A DNA stretch of 64,000 bases from positions 76,844,533-76,908,532 of the forward strand of contig RSEF01000004.1 in the NCBI GenBank assembly GCA_003993805.1. Direction: 5' to 3'. The notes under the pieces were generated by a model. That model did not search any database. It was not told the DNA's origin and saw only the letters and a program-made list of their open reading frames with translations. The stretch's first letter is position 1; each line of letters starts with the position of its first letter. The position numbers and the translations under genes were made by a program. Source of the DNA: Himantopus leucocephalus (lineage: Eukaryota > Chordata > Aves > Charadriiformes > Recurvirostridae). Below are positions 25,578 to 38,908 of this stretch, one piece after another.

Positions 25578-27065
25578 GGTCATATGATGGAGAAAGACTA
25601 GAGAAGTCATGCTGAAAAAAATCAACGATAGAGAATTTATGGTAGAAAAAGTCACTTTCTCAACTAAACTTCCGTGGCTGGAGACCAGCAGAAGTTTAGA
25701 GGTGTGCATGAACCTGGAAGAAAGGAAAGATTTAGTTGCTAGCTTTAGAAGGTTGTCATACACTTTTATTGTCCAACAGCTAATAGAAGTCCAACAGACA
25801 GTCCAATTTTTACAACGCTGAGATGGAAAACTGGCTTCTCTATTTCAACAAAATGTCCCTCTCATAATTTCTCATTCTCAGCTATAGAATGAATTAATTA
25901 ACTGTTCTCTATTCAATTACACATTAAGGAAGAAGAAAGAAGTAGGAACACAGACTGAAAGAATTAAATCCTTTGAAGATTATTTCCCCCGTTAACTAAT
26001 TGTCTGTTGTAGTATAAAACCCAAACATGTGAAAAGTGAAATGTAAAGACCCGGTTCCAAAATCTTTAGGCATATATCTAATTAAAATCACATAAAACCA
26101 CCCAAGTTTGTCCTCAATGAAATGAAATGGAAGCTGTGGAAAACAAATCCAGTAAAAAGCAACTGCTGATATTACACAAGTGGATGTTAGTTTTATAAGG
26201 GGGTTAGCTGTTTTAACAAGCTGTCTCTTCTGAAGGACTGCAAAGTGTTTAGAGCTGCTGATTTTAATTTGATTTCTCATCACTGCAGTTTTAGTAAGCT
26301 ATTTTCGATATCTATAAGAAAAAAAAGCATATTAAGAAAAATATTGACTTGACTACATGATCAAAGAATGAAGATTAAAGCAGGATATGGCAGAATGTGG
26401 CAGGAAAAAATAATTAGATTGTTATTCCGCAAATATTCAGTTATAATAATTCAACAATACCCCATCCTGAAGTTTAGTCTAAATTTTCCCTTAATTTCAG
26501 CTCATCAGATAGTTACATGTTTTATACTATATTGACTAATGCCTTATAGAAGTTTTTATCAATCTGTCTGTCCTGACATGTCTTCCTTACCTCCTTCCCT
26601 GTTTCTTCACCCGACACCAATGTCACGGTCACAGTAATGAATTAGAAGTTTCTTGTTTCTGGTGTTCCTCTTCTTTTTGGTGGGAGCTCCAAGAGGAGCT
26701 TTAAATATTCAGAACCCCCTGAAAGGAATGTTTTTTGCCACTTAGTATTTTGTACAACCTAAGAAACCCCCTCTTTTTTTGGTAGCACCTTGCAGTTGTG
26801 AAACTCTCCCTTTTCCTGAGCCACCATCAGCAGTTCTAATCAGTGTTAACACCAGATATGTTTGTGCTCCTCATAACACTCTTAGGCATCTCTCTGTCAA
26901 ACCCATTCCGCTTTCTGACCTTCTGCAGCTTTCTGACCTTAAAAATAAGACTACAGTTAAAATCTTGTTACCGGCAAAAGAACCCACTACATATATGAAG
27001 CTAAGAATTTGGTATTAGTCCAATGGATTTTTTTTAGTAGTCTGATAGTCTAATTTGTTTAATTA

Positions 27066-27545
27066 ATGCAGAAAAGTCACATTAATAGCACAGTTCTTAT
27101 TAATAACAAGAAACCCAGCCACTCTCCCCTCCTTTTTTTAGCATCTACCCATTTTCTCTGGTGTTATGCTCACCTTCTCGATGTCCTTCTGGATCCCAAG
27201 GTTGAGCGATGCAGTCTTCCTCAAACAGAAAGGGGCGGTGGGGCTGGTGGTGGTGTAGCAACAAGTTGTCACAGTCGCTCCAGAGGTCCTCACTGGGAGG
27301 CTCATGATCTTCATTGTACAGGTTTCTTTCCCCTCAGTCTTGGGGTCTTCTTGGGGATATTTATATTTTTCTGTCACAATCTGTTTCCTTCTCTTTGGTG
27401 TCCAGCTCAAGTCTGAAAGTTGCACAAGAGCCTCCCCCAGCCTCAGTTGACGGCAAGGGCAATTGCTTGTTGTGCCATGACGTCCTCCGTTGGTCAGACT
27501 TGACCATGCTTGTCGACAGGCCCATTGCTCAAACAAGCTGAAAAC
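27066..27545. other. GC-richer island with 132-codon open frame, identity unknown
   Basis: This ~480 bp block stands out from the AT-rich surroundings by base composition and CpG content. On the minus strand, 27536-27138 stays open for 132 codons. The predicted product has no motif I recognise: Arg/Lys-rich start, then Thr- and Pro-rich. The composition resembles that of LTR or retroelement insertions elsewhere in the window, so a degraded LTR is my first guess, but I cannot identify termini or a family. A retro-copied or exonic origin is not excluded. Confidence 0.35.
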
Positions 27546-30500
27546 AACTCAAGCCAAGGCAAGCCCAGTCCAACATCTCTGGCCTTTTACCAATAACGGC
27601 AAAAATTTTACTTACTGTACTACAGGAAGAAATCTACAGAAAATTATCTGCTTCTTTTTGCACTCTCAGCCTTTTTTAGGGTAAATTCTATAGCTGTTAA
27701 TAGATTTCAGCTCCTCTAGAGAACGCATGCAGCCTAAATCTTTCCTGCCTTGTTTTATTCTCTCACTGTTTATTAGTCCTGAATTCCCTGTCCTCTCTGA
27801 GTTGGCGCAGGTTAGACATAACTTATCCATCATAAGGCAGGTATACTTATTTTACTTAATCATTAATCCCAAAGTCCTTTTCCATATGCTGCTTAACAAG
27901 CCATATGTATGAGCTTTGCCCGTGTTCCTTAGTGCTTGATCCTTTGATTATTTGTATTTTAAATTTTCTCTATAATCCATACTGGTTTTCCGAAGCAGCT
28001 ACATGTATTTTGTTTGGAGCTTTTAAGACAGCTGTTTATTTTGGCAATATCTGGCTCATTCATACGGTGCAGAAAAAAAAGATCTTGAACACACATAAAA
28101 TGAAATGAGGCTTTGAAGTAGTATCAGTCTCAAGACTATTTTCCATTTTGCAGAGCATTTATGGAATCATCTTCATTTACTGGTCCTTGTAGAGAACTAC
28201 CTGGGATTTGATAAATATTACTCAGCAGTTGTCTTGCAGTGGGTAGCTTTTTTTTAATTTAATTGGTGTCTGAAGCTTTTAACTGCTTTTTTCAACTTCT
28301 TTTAAGGATGCATACTTCAGAAAAATATACTAGGAAGCCTCTGCTGTTTTGAAGTCAATATTTATCTAGATTCTTCTCAGAGTATCAGTGTGTAATATTT
28401 GGGACAGAGTCTATTTCCTGGTTTTTTGCTCTGCATTATCTTTCCTGCATTAATTTTGATGGCAGTTTTTAATGTTATTTTCCTCTTTCCATCATGTACC
28501 CATTTGTGCTTTCCCAAGGCAGTCAATCATTCTAGAGGTGGTGTGTAATTTGCTTTATGAAGCAGACACCTTGCCATGAATGTATGTGAAATTTCTTTCA
28601 ACTCACATCCAACATATTCACTTCCCTCTGGTGATCATTTTTACTTTTCTGTGTTTACTTGATGACTTCTGTCTGAGACAGGCTTCGCTAGTTGGCTGAA
28701 CTTCAGGTGGTACTACATGAGCATACAGAGTTTTATTATGTGACTCAAGCTTACCAAATTCACCTATGCTGTTACAGCCATATTTTCGCAGAAAAGAAAA
28801 TACCTCTGAAAAAATTATTTTTTCTCAGTCTCTTGCCAAGTTAATAAAGTAAAATGGTTAGTTAATATTAGTGGACTCCATTTTAAGGTCATCATAGGTA
28901 GCAGGGCTTTATTCATTAATATCAAAATATGAAAATATCAAATACAAAAATACAAAGCAAACCCAATGTTGAAAGCTTCCATTTAAGATTTTCTTTTTGT
29001 TTAAAGTTAGATGAAGATCAGTTTGCAACTTCCCTGAAGGTTGCAAAGCCTGAATGAATATTCATCCATTACTGCAAAAGTTAATTTTCACTCCTGCAAC
29101 AACCTAACTTGTTCTTTATTATTCTTAATGGTTATTTCTTGAGGCTCTATGTTGATAGGTCCTGGTGTGTACAGTTGGTTTCCTTAACATCGTCAGACTT
29201 CCCCATTGTCCACGCCCTTTCCCATTTCTTATGTGGCTTCTCTTATCGCAGCGATACTCCATTTTGTGATTCTCTTCGTATACCTTATTAAACAAAGGGG
29301 ATAGGTGTCTTTTTTAGAAATGAGTGGTAACACCTACTTGCAGCTAAGGAAGGAAAGATATGGCCTGCAAACATTTAAGGTAGTAGGAGGAGTCATTATG
29401 GTGCTTCCAGTTGTGTTTGCCTTTGCCTGTCTTGCCTACTTCTTACATTCTGAAACCAGTACCCTCATTCATAGCTGTAATAATGAACAATTAAGAAGAC
29501 GCTGTCAGTTGGGTTCTTTTTACACTTTTGTTTCTTTAATGAACAGCCTGCTTCTATTTGGATTCTCAAGAAAAAACATTTTTTCCTATTCTGCTGTATA
29601 TGTAAGAGGTATACAAAAAATATTTCCTATGCATTTGCCTGACGATAGATTTTATGGAATTTTCCTTCAGTTCTTGAGTGTGTGTGCAGAGTTTATGTAT
29701 ATGTGTCTGTGTGTGCACAAGGGCATCCTTTAAGGCTGCAATGAATGCACAGTTCCTCTGTTCCTGTTTGGTGTATGAAGTCTGCCTGGAAACAGTAGCC
29801 AACCAACCCATTTTTTTCCCCAAGACTGGGAGCAATGGTCAGCTTCTGCATATGGAGACACAGCTATCTCTCAAATTATAAACCAAACTTTTTTTTTTTT
29901 AATTTCCCCTTCCTCATGTCCCAGAATTTTCTGTATATTTTGTTGTAAACAAAAAAAAATTTTCTGTATATTTTGTTGTAAACAAAATATCTTTTCTTTC
30001 TTCTAACAATTTCCGTGGAGACTGGAATGGCCATATATGCAACAGTACAGGTAAAACTGATAACAGAATATTTTAAGGGTTTTTTTGTTTGGTTTTTTTA
30101 AATGGAGATGGAAGTCCTTTTTACATTTGATGACAATGTCTAAGGCTAGCCATTTCTACATAAGCTTTTCCTTCATTCAACTCATTTTATTTGGGGATTT
30201 ATTTTTTTGCTCTGTTTTTCCTACAAAAATCCCTGGGTATATAGTAAAGATCAAGAAACACCTCTTCGGTTTTTAAGGAATGATGAAAAGAGGTGTAAAA
30301 ATTTGCTCCTTTGAGTGGAGGTTAGGTTTCTTCTGGTCACTTAATCCTCACTTTCTGCCCGTGAAAGCCCAGCCCCATATGTCCATTAAGTTTTGGACTC
30401 TCCCCATAACTCTTGGTGGAGACTGAAAGAGAATGAGCCATTTGCTGTCATGTTTCCAGAGTCATTCCTTTGGAAAACAAAGGTATGATTTTAAAGTGAG

Positions 30501-32557
30501 GTTTTAGGCAGGAAGAGTCATGCGAGTAGAGAAGTACTTATACAAAGTGGGTAGCTGAACAACTGAGCTTTTGTAAATAAGAATAATGAATTAAGAAGAA
30601 TAAGAAATTAATGTATTTGGAAGGTGACCATGGGATTTTATAGATGAAAGGGTATTATTTTCCCCAGCAAATGTGACATAAGTCACAAGATGGGAACTCT
30701 TTTGTGTAACCGTTGAGAGCAAAGCAGTAGTATACACTAATGAATTAGCAAAGCTTGGAAAGTTTCCCAAAGTTGTTTTGCTTTTGTACAAGCAATTCAA
30801 ATGCCGAACACTCCACGCTGTACAGAAAAGCTGGTATCTCTACGTAGCAATTTTAGCTGATTTCTTCTGGCATGGTCTTATTAAGCCTTGTCATTTACAA
30901 CTCCAAATTTGGATTGTCCAAGCATTTTCGAACAGCAGACAGTAGCTCATTCTGGGTATCTATCAATTTTATTGGGCAAATAATAACAACAATTTCTAGC
31001 CATTAGAGCTTGTTTCTTGAATGTAGCTGTCAGAGTCCCCACAGACCTGACTTTTCGTGTCCCTCCAAGACTATTACCCCCCGGCCATGGCCCAGGACCC
31101 CATTTCAGCCCCACCAGGGTTCAAAAGTGCAAAGATGCAGAGAAGGGCTTCAAGATTATAATTGCTGAGAGGGTTTCCTAGCAAAAGCTTCTACCTCTTT
31201 AGGTTATGGTATGTAAAGGCCTTTAAGAAATGAATATGAAATTAATAAATAGATATTTTGAAGCTTTAAAATGCTGCTGCTGAAACTATGAGCTGATATT
31301 ACAAACAAAAGAGATATTTTTTTTTATTGTATTTTTGAGAGGTGACAACACAGGTTCCAAGTGTTTCAATCATTTTTTCTGGTGTTGGACTTACAAGAAC
31401 AGAAATCAGTTTCTCCATACCTGAGGAAGGAACTAGAGCCGTCTTAGCTTGGTTTTCAGCAGCTGCATTACCACAGTTTATCTGCTGTGCTTCTCTCCAG
31501 AAAAGCTAGTTCTGCAGTGCAGTAGACATACATTCTGATTTATCTGATCCTCTTGCCTCTTCTAGCAATATAATAGCTGCAATAGAGTAAAAGGTTAATT
31601 GTGGGGCTATCTAGTACACTTTATCATAGGTGAACATAAATGTGCATGCAGTTCCGGGAACTGGTGATTTATAGGGGAGAATAAATCAGATTTCATGCTC
31701 ATTCTGATTTTTTCACTGGAAAGAACATACATTAATAGAAATCATTTCAGAAATAAACAGAAGCATATTGGGGAAAAAAGATATAAAATTGGCACAGTCC
31801 TTTGAGTGCAAGAATGGGACCATTTTTAACACATTAGGGATCCCGCCCATTTTTTATTGATCTGAAAATATTCTGTGTGAGCAGCATGCCATAGTGACTG
31901 AGCAGTGCTAAATATACCAGGAGAGCACATGAGTACCCCAGCAACGCACTTACAACTGCAGTTGGACAATTTGTGTGTGAAATTCCATATAAACCTCTCT
32001 TGTTCAATTTGGTGCTTTACAGAAATGTCCAACACTCTTAATAAGCTGTCAAGAGAAACAGAGTAGCTGGCATGGCTAAAGCGTTTCTGGGGCTTGGGTT
32101 AGCATCTCCGCTGGCAATACATTCTGCTGTGGTGCCATACCACGTTATTCCAGGCTAGCATGAGTATCCACTTCTTTGAAGACTTACATTCAAGTACAAT
32201 GTTTTCTTGTACATTTTATGTTTAATGTAATTATCATTCTCTTTCCCAATAAATAATATTTTACGGCACGTTTACGGTGGCAATTTACATTACGTTGTGG
32301 GTCAAAAAGTTAATTTATTTTTGGTTTGGAGGGTTTCTGTTTAATAACTTTAGCTGGTTTTTTATTTATCTTGATTTACAAGGCACCAATCACTGCTTCT
32401 TCACAAATATCTCGTTTAGCAGACTGCTCAGGACTATAGGATTACATTCAGCTGATTTTAACCGTCTAAAAATTAAGCATATAAAATAAACTAGTTATAT
32501 TTATCTTGTTAGTTGTGGCTAGTCACAGAAAGAGAGGGAATAAATAAATGATTCATT
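27546..32557. other. AT-rich unique sequence, no gene recognised
   Basis: No supported gene. The 142-codon frame at 29305-29733 (+) includes one hydrophobic stretch (GVIMVLPVVFAFACLAYFL) but starts at GTG, matches nothing I know and may be chance. A short C-rich segment lies at about 31070-31125. The perfect tandem duplication at 29925 is listed separately. Confidence 0.5.
29925..29987. repeat. Perfect 30 bp tandem duplication, period 33
   Basis: 29925-29954 and 29958-29987 are identical over 30 bp (starting AATTTTCTGTATATTTTG), separated by three extra A. There is no N between them, so this looks like a real recent slippage-type duplication. Confidence 0.9.
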
Positions 32558-33095
32558 TCACAGAATCACAGAGTGGTAGGGGTTGGAAGTGACCTTCTTC
32601 AAAGATCGTCTAGTCCTGCCAAAGGAGGTTCACCTAGAGCAGGTTGCACAGGAATGCATCCAGGTGAGTTTNNNNNNNNNNNNNNNNNNNNNNNNNNNNN
32701 NNNNNNNNNNNNNNNNNNNNNNNNNNNNNNNNNNNNNNNNNNNNNNNNNNNNNNNNNNNNNNNNNNNNNNNACTTCCTAAGCTTACCTATGAGGATGTTA
32801 TGGGACACAGTGTCCAAAGCCTTGCTGAATTTGAGGTGGACCACATCCACTGCTCTCCCCTCATCCACTCAGCCATCATAGAAGGCTATCAGATTGGTCA
32901 AGCATGATTTCCCCTTGGTGAATCCACATTGACCACTCCCAGTAACCTTCTTTCCCTCTACATGCTTAGAGATGACATCCAGGATGAGCTGTTCCCATCA
33001 CCTTTCCGGGAATGGAGGTGAGGCTGACTAGCCTGTAGTTTCCTGGGTCCTCCTTCTTGCCCTTTTTGAAGACTGGTGTGACATTAGCTTTCCTC
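32558..33095 (-). mobile_element. CR1 LINE (antisense to +) with an assembly gap inside
   Basis: Minus-strand CR1. The 3' end is at 32558 (CACAGAATCACAGAG, then GGTTGGAAGTGACCTTC). After the 100-N gap the element resumes in ORF2 reverse transcriptase: DEGRAVDVVHLKFSKALDTV followed by SHNILIGKL, the RT palm motif A region. The usual Asp after L in this block is Lys here and the usual KAFDT reads KALDT, so the catalytic site is decayed. Further upstream (33095) the element runs out in the block normally preceding motif A. In an intact CR1 about 1 kb would lie between the two flanks of the gap. Confidence 0.9.
32672..32771. other. Assembly gap, 100 N
   Basis: Exactly 100 N inside the CR1 copy described at 32558-33095; the true length is unknown. 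Confidence 0.98.
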
Positions 33096-33673
33096 CGTTT
33101 ACTATGTTTTAGAGGCATTCTTAGTTATTCAGAAGAATTATCTTTATAAGGTGTTGTCTCTCAGTTGATGACCAGTGCAACCTAAGTATTGTAATGCAGA
33201 AGCGTAATTTTTAGATGCCTTTAATGATGCGATAGTCTCCCCCTCCAACTAATTTAGAGACGATGGTTTAAAGTACACAGTATTCTGCATCTTGACGTCT
33301 CCTTGGCTGCAATTTAACTCACTCCTTGGAATATTTATCTCACTTCCTAGCCCTAGAACTGCCCAGAAATCAAGTATACTTTCTAGGAGCTTCTCTCTAA
33401 AAGAAATTGATTTTACTTATTCTTCATTTTTCTTTATTAAGGATGAATTTGGCATAGTTATTCCAAAGACAAAGCATATTTATTGAGGTTTTGATAAAGC
33501 GTAACATATGAGCTGTTCTATTCATTCTGTGCCTTCACGGAATCCTGGCAACAATAGCAGGGTAGACCAACGTGTGTAAATATTGTCTTTAATAGCAAAA
33601 AAATGCTCATCATCGAAAAGTGGTGACTCAAAATTTCCTTTTAGTCCTGAATGTAATTCTTTTCTCCATACAG

Positions 33674-33808
33674 TCCTTGATTATGTCGCTTGAAAAGAGG
33701 GCTGATAGCGCTTGCTTAACCTTGCTTACAATTGCTATTCTGTTGAAACTAGTCACTACTGCTACATATTATTTTAATGAATCATATCCATTCCTTGTAT
33801 GCACCCAG
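33674..33808 (+). other. Candidate internal exon, weak
   Basis: A strong-looking acceptor (TTCTTTTCTCCATACAG, ending 33673) is followed by 135 bp, exactly 45 codons open in one frame, and then CAG|GTAAAA at 33809. The encoded peptide is hydrophobic in the middle (LTLLTIAILLKLVTTATYY) and ends YPFLVCTQ. I do not recognise the family. Length divisible by three plus two splice sites is suggestive, but such combinations also occur by chance in tens of kilobases of intron. Confidence 0.18.
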
Positions 33809-35171
33809 GTAAAACGCTCTTTGACTTTGCTACTTTAACTTAATGAGGATAGCGAACCCAATGTGCATTACCATAAAGAACGAGCTGTAAAGCTGGAGTT
33901 TTCTAATCTCTATAGGTATCTGTCATTTTATTTTACACTCTCTGGATTACGGACATTTGCAGAAGAGTGAATGCCCTTTAAAGTTTCAAATTGAATCAGG
34001 ACATTTGTCCAGCCTCCACTCTGTCCCTCTTGTACCCAGCATACTCTCTAACGATTAAAGAACTGTTACTTGTCACCTTTATCTGCCAAATCAAGAAGGA
34101 AATACGTATACTGTTCCACTTGATCGTTAAAAGATTTGAATCTCTGTCACCTTTGGAAGACTCCCTGTGTTTATAAAGGATGAATCTTTTACTGATGGAA
34201 TAGGCAAAGGCAACAGAATATATCACTTTGTATTCTTCCCTTTCAGACTTATTTCTCTGTCTCAGAAATATCTTAACATTCAGGACTGTTTTTTCCTGAT
34301 GACAACACTGTAACATATGTGTTTCCTCACTGGATGAATATGAAGTGGACTAAAACAACGAGCATATTTTTTACCTTCTAAATAAGCTATTTTATTAAAT
34401 TAAAATTTATTTTTAAATGTATTTAAATTTAATTCTCTCTAGTAATCTATCAGCAAATTCATTCCCCGGAATTCAAGAGCAAAGCAGCCAGAAAAGTGGA
34501 TGTCTGCTCAGCAGCATGTCCACAGTGATTCTTTTAAAAATCATCATAAAATTATTGTTATTTGATCAAGATTAGAGTGCCTTCAATAAGTGCTGTAAAG
34601 TTTCACCTTTGAAGCAAAATGAACAAATTACAGGCACTGGCTTCATATTATTAATGAAAAACTAATTCTGACTGAATTGCTAGCAAAAATAAGTGAAGAA
34701 GTGAAAGTGATAGCAAATTCCGGAATTGACTGAATTAGCTGACTGTCTGCAGAATCAGCACTGAATCAGGCTTCTCTTTTTCTACTGAAAAACAACTTGA
34801 AAAAACTGGAAAAAATGCAGAAATTATTTATGAGCGATTTCCAATCTAGTAATGCCAGCAATATTTTTCTGTCCTGTTTTGTTTAAAAACTCTTCCTGTT
34901 TAGCTTACTCAGGAAAGAGTCAGTTAGTTATATTCTAAGACTATTTCCAGGAGAAGAGATACTTTGATTTTTGACTGAGGAGACGAAGCTGAAGTGCCTA
35001 TGGTGGTTAGAAATTGACACTAATTACATTAGAAGTAAAACACGATTTACTTTTTGTCTTGGGAAATAGAGTATTCTTGATGTCTTAGTGTCTTTGTAAT
35101 TAAATTGGATTTTCCATTTAAAAGAAAGGCCAACCATAGTTTAAACTGGTAATTGTGGCCATCCCAAATTA

Positions 35172-35209
35172 TTGGGCATATATCCAGGGTTTGGGCATAT
35201 ATCCAGGGT
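35172..35209. repeat. Perfect 19 bp tandem duplication
   Basis: TTGGGCATATATCCAGGGT occurs at 35172-35190 and again at 35191-35209 without a spacer. Confidence 0.9.
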
Positions 35210-38200
35210 TTGCTATCCAGGAGTCAGACAAAATTATCTTCATGATTCAACTTATCCTTATAAGATAGGAATTTACAATTGCTAAGGGAAAAATTTTGAT
35301 GTAAGAAAACTATGGAAAAATCCTACCTACTGAAGTCTATTAAGGATTATAGCCTTTTGAAAATTATTTTATTTTGCAGCTGTAAGAAGCTAAGAAAACC
35401 TTCCACTTTCTGAAAGAAGCACTTTTGTGAGAGCTGCCATCCTGAAATTTTAAAGTACGTTGTGAAGAAACTTCGTACAAATAGGAAAAAGGAAAGCAAT
35501 GGATGTCTCTCACAAGATCTCATCCTGTATCAGAGACGACTTAGCTATAGGAATGTTTTGCTGAAAGACATGCGTGTTGTGGAGGTGAAGTCAGAAAATC
35601 ATGCAATCATTGGCAATACGTAAAGCAACCATGCCAGAATTTCCTTGCTGCCCTTCCTGTCTGCATATTGTGTTTCTGTAACATCTGACAATGTTCACAT
35701 ACAAAAATATACGTCTATTTGATTGCATGTGGTACATTAAATGTCCGTGAAATAGCTCAATCAATGTAACCACCTATATTTTAAAAAAGAATGAAAATTT
35801 TGCCGTGTTGTGCTAAGGCAAGACACAAACCTTAGCAGTATATAAACAACTTGATGTTGAATTGTATCATTTCAATTGAGATCTATATGTACTAAGAGCC
35901 AGAGAAAACAGTGATAAAAGCTTGTGCAGAGCTTTTCCTTTCACTTGATGTTCTATAAGCCGGGACTTATGATGAGGGCTTTTTAACATAAAGAAAAACA
36001 AGATATAGTGCTTATTTGGGTGTTTGGGTAGAATCAGGTAAAGGTTACATGAGAAATAAGTTAATGGACTGAAGTTTATAGCTGTGTGTATAACTGTCAA
36101 ATCTCTGTGTAAATTACCTTTCTCTTCTGCTGGCTGGAATGCAAAAATGCAATAAGCTGTTAATAAAAAAGGAAAGGTCATATGTAAATACCACAGATTT
36201 TGAAAATGAACCAGAGAAATATGATAGTTTGCACACAAATATCATTTCATATTCTGTTTCATGGTGTCTAAAGTGGGATGGGACTTATGATGTGTGTTTT
36301 TATCAAAGTACAGAGAGAAAAGATTCTATTAGAAAGAGATTTGCTTTAAATCTGAAAACAAGTGTTTGATCGCTAATTGGCTGTTTGTTTCTCCAGCGTA
36401 GAAAGAATTTTTTTGCCTTATTAAGACGACTCAAAAATAAAGACTGATTTAATTAGTCTAGTAATTCACCAAGAGCGTTTACAGTTGAATATACATTCTG
36501 TCTATTCAGTCCACCTGAGCACACACTGGTTTATGCATTTTTATTTACACTGAAATACATTGGTAGCGTACTTTCTAAAAGAAAAGATGAAGGATTTTGC
36601 AAGAAACCTGATTTCATGCTCAGAAGACTGGAATTTATACAGGTGCCAGCTTCAATGAAGTCATTATTGCCTGTATTTTATTCCTGAAAACAATATTATA
36701 CTTTTATCTTTAAAGCCTGAAATACTCCAGATGCCTGAGTGATATTCATTTATTTAATTTGAATTAAATAGAATATATGTATATGTATTGTAAACATAGT
36801 GGTCTATAAGTCCGTGACAGTTGGTGCAGGCCCATATCACTCTGGAGTTTTCCTTCTTGTTTCCTTCTCTCCTTCCATTAAGGATATAGTATAAATGTAC
36901 CGGATGCTTTCATAGTACCGCTTGCCTATTTAAGAAATTGTTATTTTTCTTCTGTGCTATTAAGCAGAACTACTAAGGGATATCAGCCTTAGTATTTGTA
37001 ACTAGAAGAGATATTTGTTAAGAAGGCAATTTTGTCTTAGAATGAGCTTCAGGTGTGGATTAGTTTAGAAATGACCTGTAAGACGGGGGCTTTGTAATCA
37101 ACACATGAATAAAAAGCCCCACTGCTTACCTGCAAAACATCATCTTGATATCAAAGATGCTCTAAAATTAGAGTGATTACCCACTTATTTTTCTAAACAG
37201 AAAGATAAATGGTGGCTTTCATCAAGAATAAGCATCAAAAATACATTGGGAAGGACACAGGATATGCAGCCATAGGATTACATAGCCACAATAACAAGCA
37301 CCTTCTTGGTAGATCATTTTTAAAGGATTTTTTTATTATATTTCTTTAACGAAGCTTAATTTTATGTGCCATTGGATTGAGCGGTAGAAGGCAAAGGTAA
37401 TTAGAGCCTTTGGACACCTAGGGTACTCCATTCTTCTTTAAAAGTAATACAAAAATACGTTCTTATTTTCAGGTAGAGTTTTGCTTTTTCCTCAAATACT
37501 GTAACTTCAGAATTATGGAAAATTTAGATCAAGGAAGAGATGTGCCACCAACCCAAAAGCCTAGATCAGACTCACACAGTATGTTTTGTTTGGGAAATTT
37601 ACTGGCATATCCCATTGTATATCTGAATGGAAAAGGGAGTAGAATAGAATACAACTTCACTGCCTACTTCTATTCATGCTTTTAGAAGACCAGATGAAAT
37701 GTTAGCCTGGGCGAAAGTGGTCCCTGAATTTTGTGGGGCTGGACATACCTCCCATTTATAGACCTTCATTTATGTATGCTTCACGCTTTGAGTCCTACCA
37801 GAAATGCAAAATTTTTCTAACTGTATACAAAGAAGCATAAAGCTACTGTAGAGATATCTTTGCAGGCTGCCAGTAAGCTCCTGCGTCCACATAATACTGC
37901 TCAGTATTATGCAGAAATGTAAGGTATGATTAATCTTGGAGTATATTAATATCCCAATGCAATTTTTTTGTTTCTGTTACAAGAACAGGGAGTCCTAGTT
38001 TTTTATCCCATCCGAGGTAAGTACTATTACTCCCACAGTTTTTATCTCAGGAAAGCCTGATGATGTTGAAGCTATTTGAAGAGCTCTGAGAGACTTAGAA
38101 ATCATAAAAAGGATAAAGGAAAAGACTCAAAGTGCCGAAGATAGTGTCACTCCTTGAAAAGGTGTAATAAAATAATTAATTGATTATTTAAAGGCACAAA

Positions 38201-38887
38201 ATTAGAAATAGTAGAAAATCATTCTGTCCCATTAGCATATTACACAGCGGTGTCCATATAGACCAAAAAAAAAAAAATTCTTTTGCAAAGTTGGTGAATT
38301 ATTTTGTGTATGTTTAAATACGGATTTACGAATTTGAATGTGTAAAAATCACTGGAAAGGTAATCAATGTTCATATTTTAATCCATTGGAGCTGCAGTTT
38401 CAACAATAAAAACGCCACACAAAAAACACTACTTCAAAAATCTGGTACTTCTGTGCAGTTGGAGGCGCCTGTAGTTTGTTCCGTGAGGTAGATCTGCATA
38501 GTGGAAAACCTGAACAGAATTAAATTAGCATGAATTCAAATTTTCTCGATATAAAAAAGTGCATCTAGTTTATGCTAAAGAGTTTTAAGGATGTGTTATG
38601 CACTGTCATAAGGATTTGTAGGCTTACTGTGTAATGTGTGACTCTGTCACCAGCTCCATAATTAAAAAAAGTTATTCCAGCTCTTTTCCGCGGAAGGCTT
38701 TTGAGAGCCTTGAGCTCAGTGACTTTTACAAACACAGGAAGTGAATTGATCAAATAATCTTCAGAACCACTGTGCTGTCATTTCGTTCATTCTCTGTGCA
38801 ATTCTTTTCTCTGTGTGCTAAATCATGTGGAAGGGAAAGAGGCACATTCTGTAATCTCAGTAGCAATAATTGGATTAAACACCTCTC

Positions 38888-38908
38888 TTTTTTTTTTTTT
38901 TTTTTTAN
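38888..38908. repeat. Poly-T tract ending at an N
   Basis: A long T run with one N at 38908. The N probably marks an unresolved homopolymer length rather than missing sequence. Confidence 0.9.

Larger units (their letters stand above)
19584..27065. other. AT-rich unique sequence, no gene recognised
   Basis: No supported gene. Contains single N at 20903 inside an A-rich tract, the 23-N gap at 22281, two short tandem duplications (24592-24692 and 25509-25551) and the direct repeat GCTTTCTGACCTT at 26910 and 26928. The frame at 25609-25821 (+) gives a hydrophilic, Glu-rich product but has no motif I recognise and no splice context. Confidence 0.5.

Noticed and set aside
29305..29733. 142-codon open frame (+) with a hydrophobic segment
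   Set aside because: Starts at GTG, matches no family I know and has no supporting exon structure beyond a weak TTTTTTAG. Not enough to call a gene.
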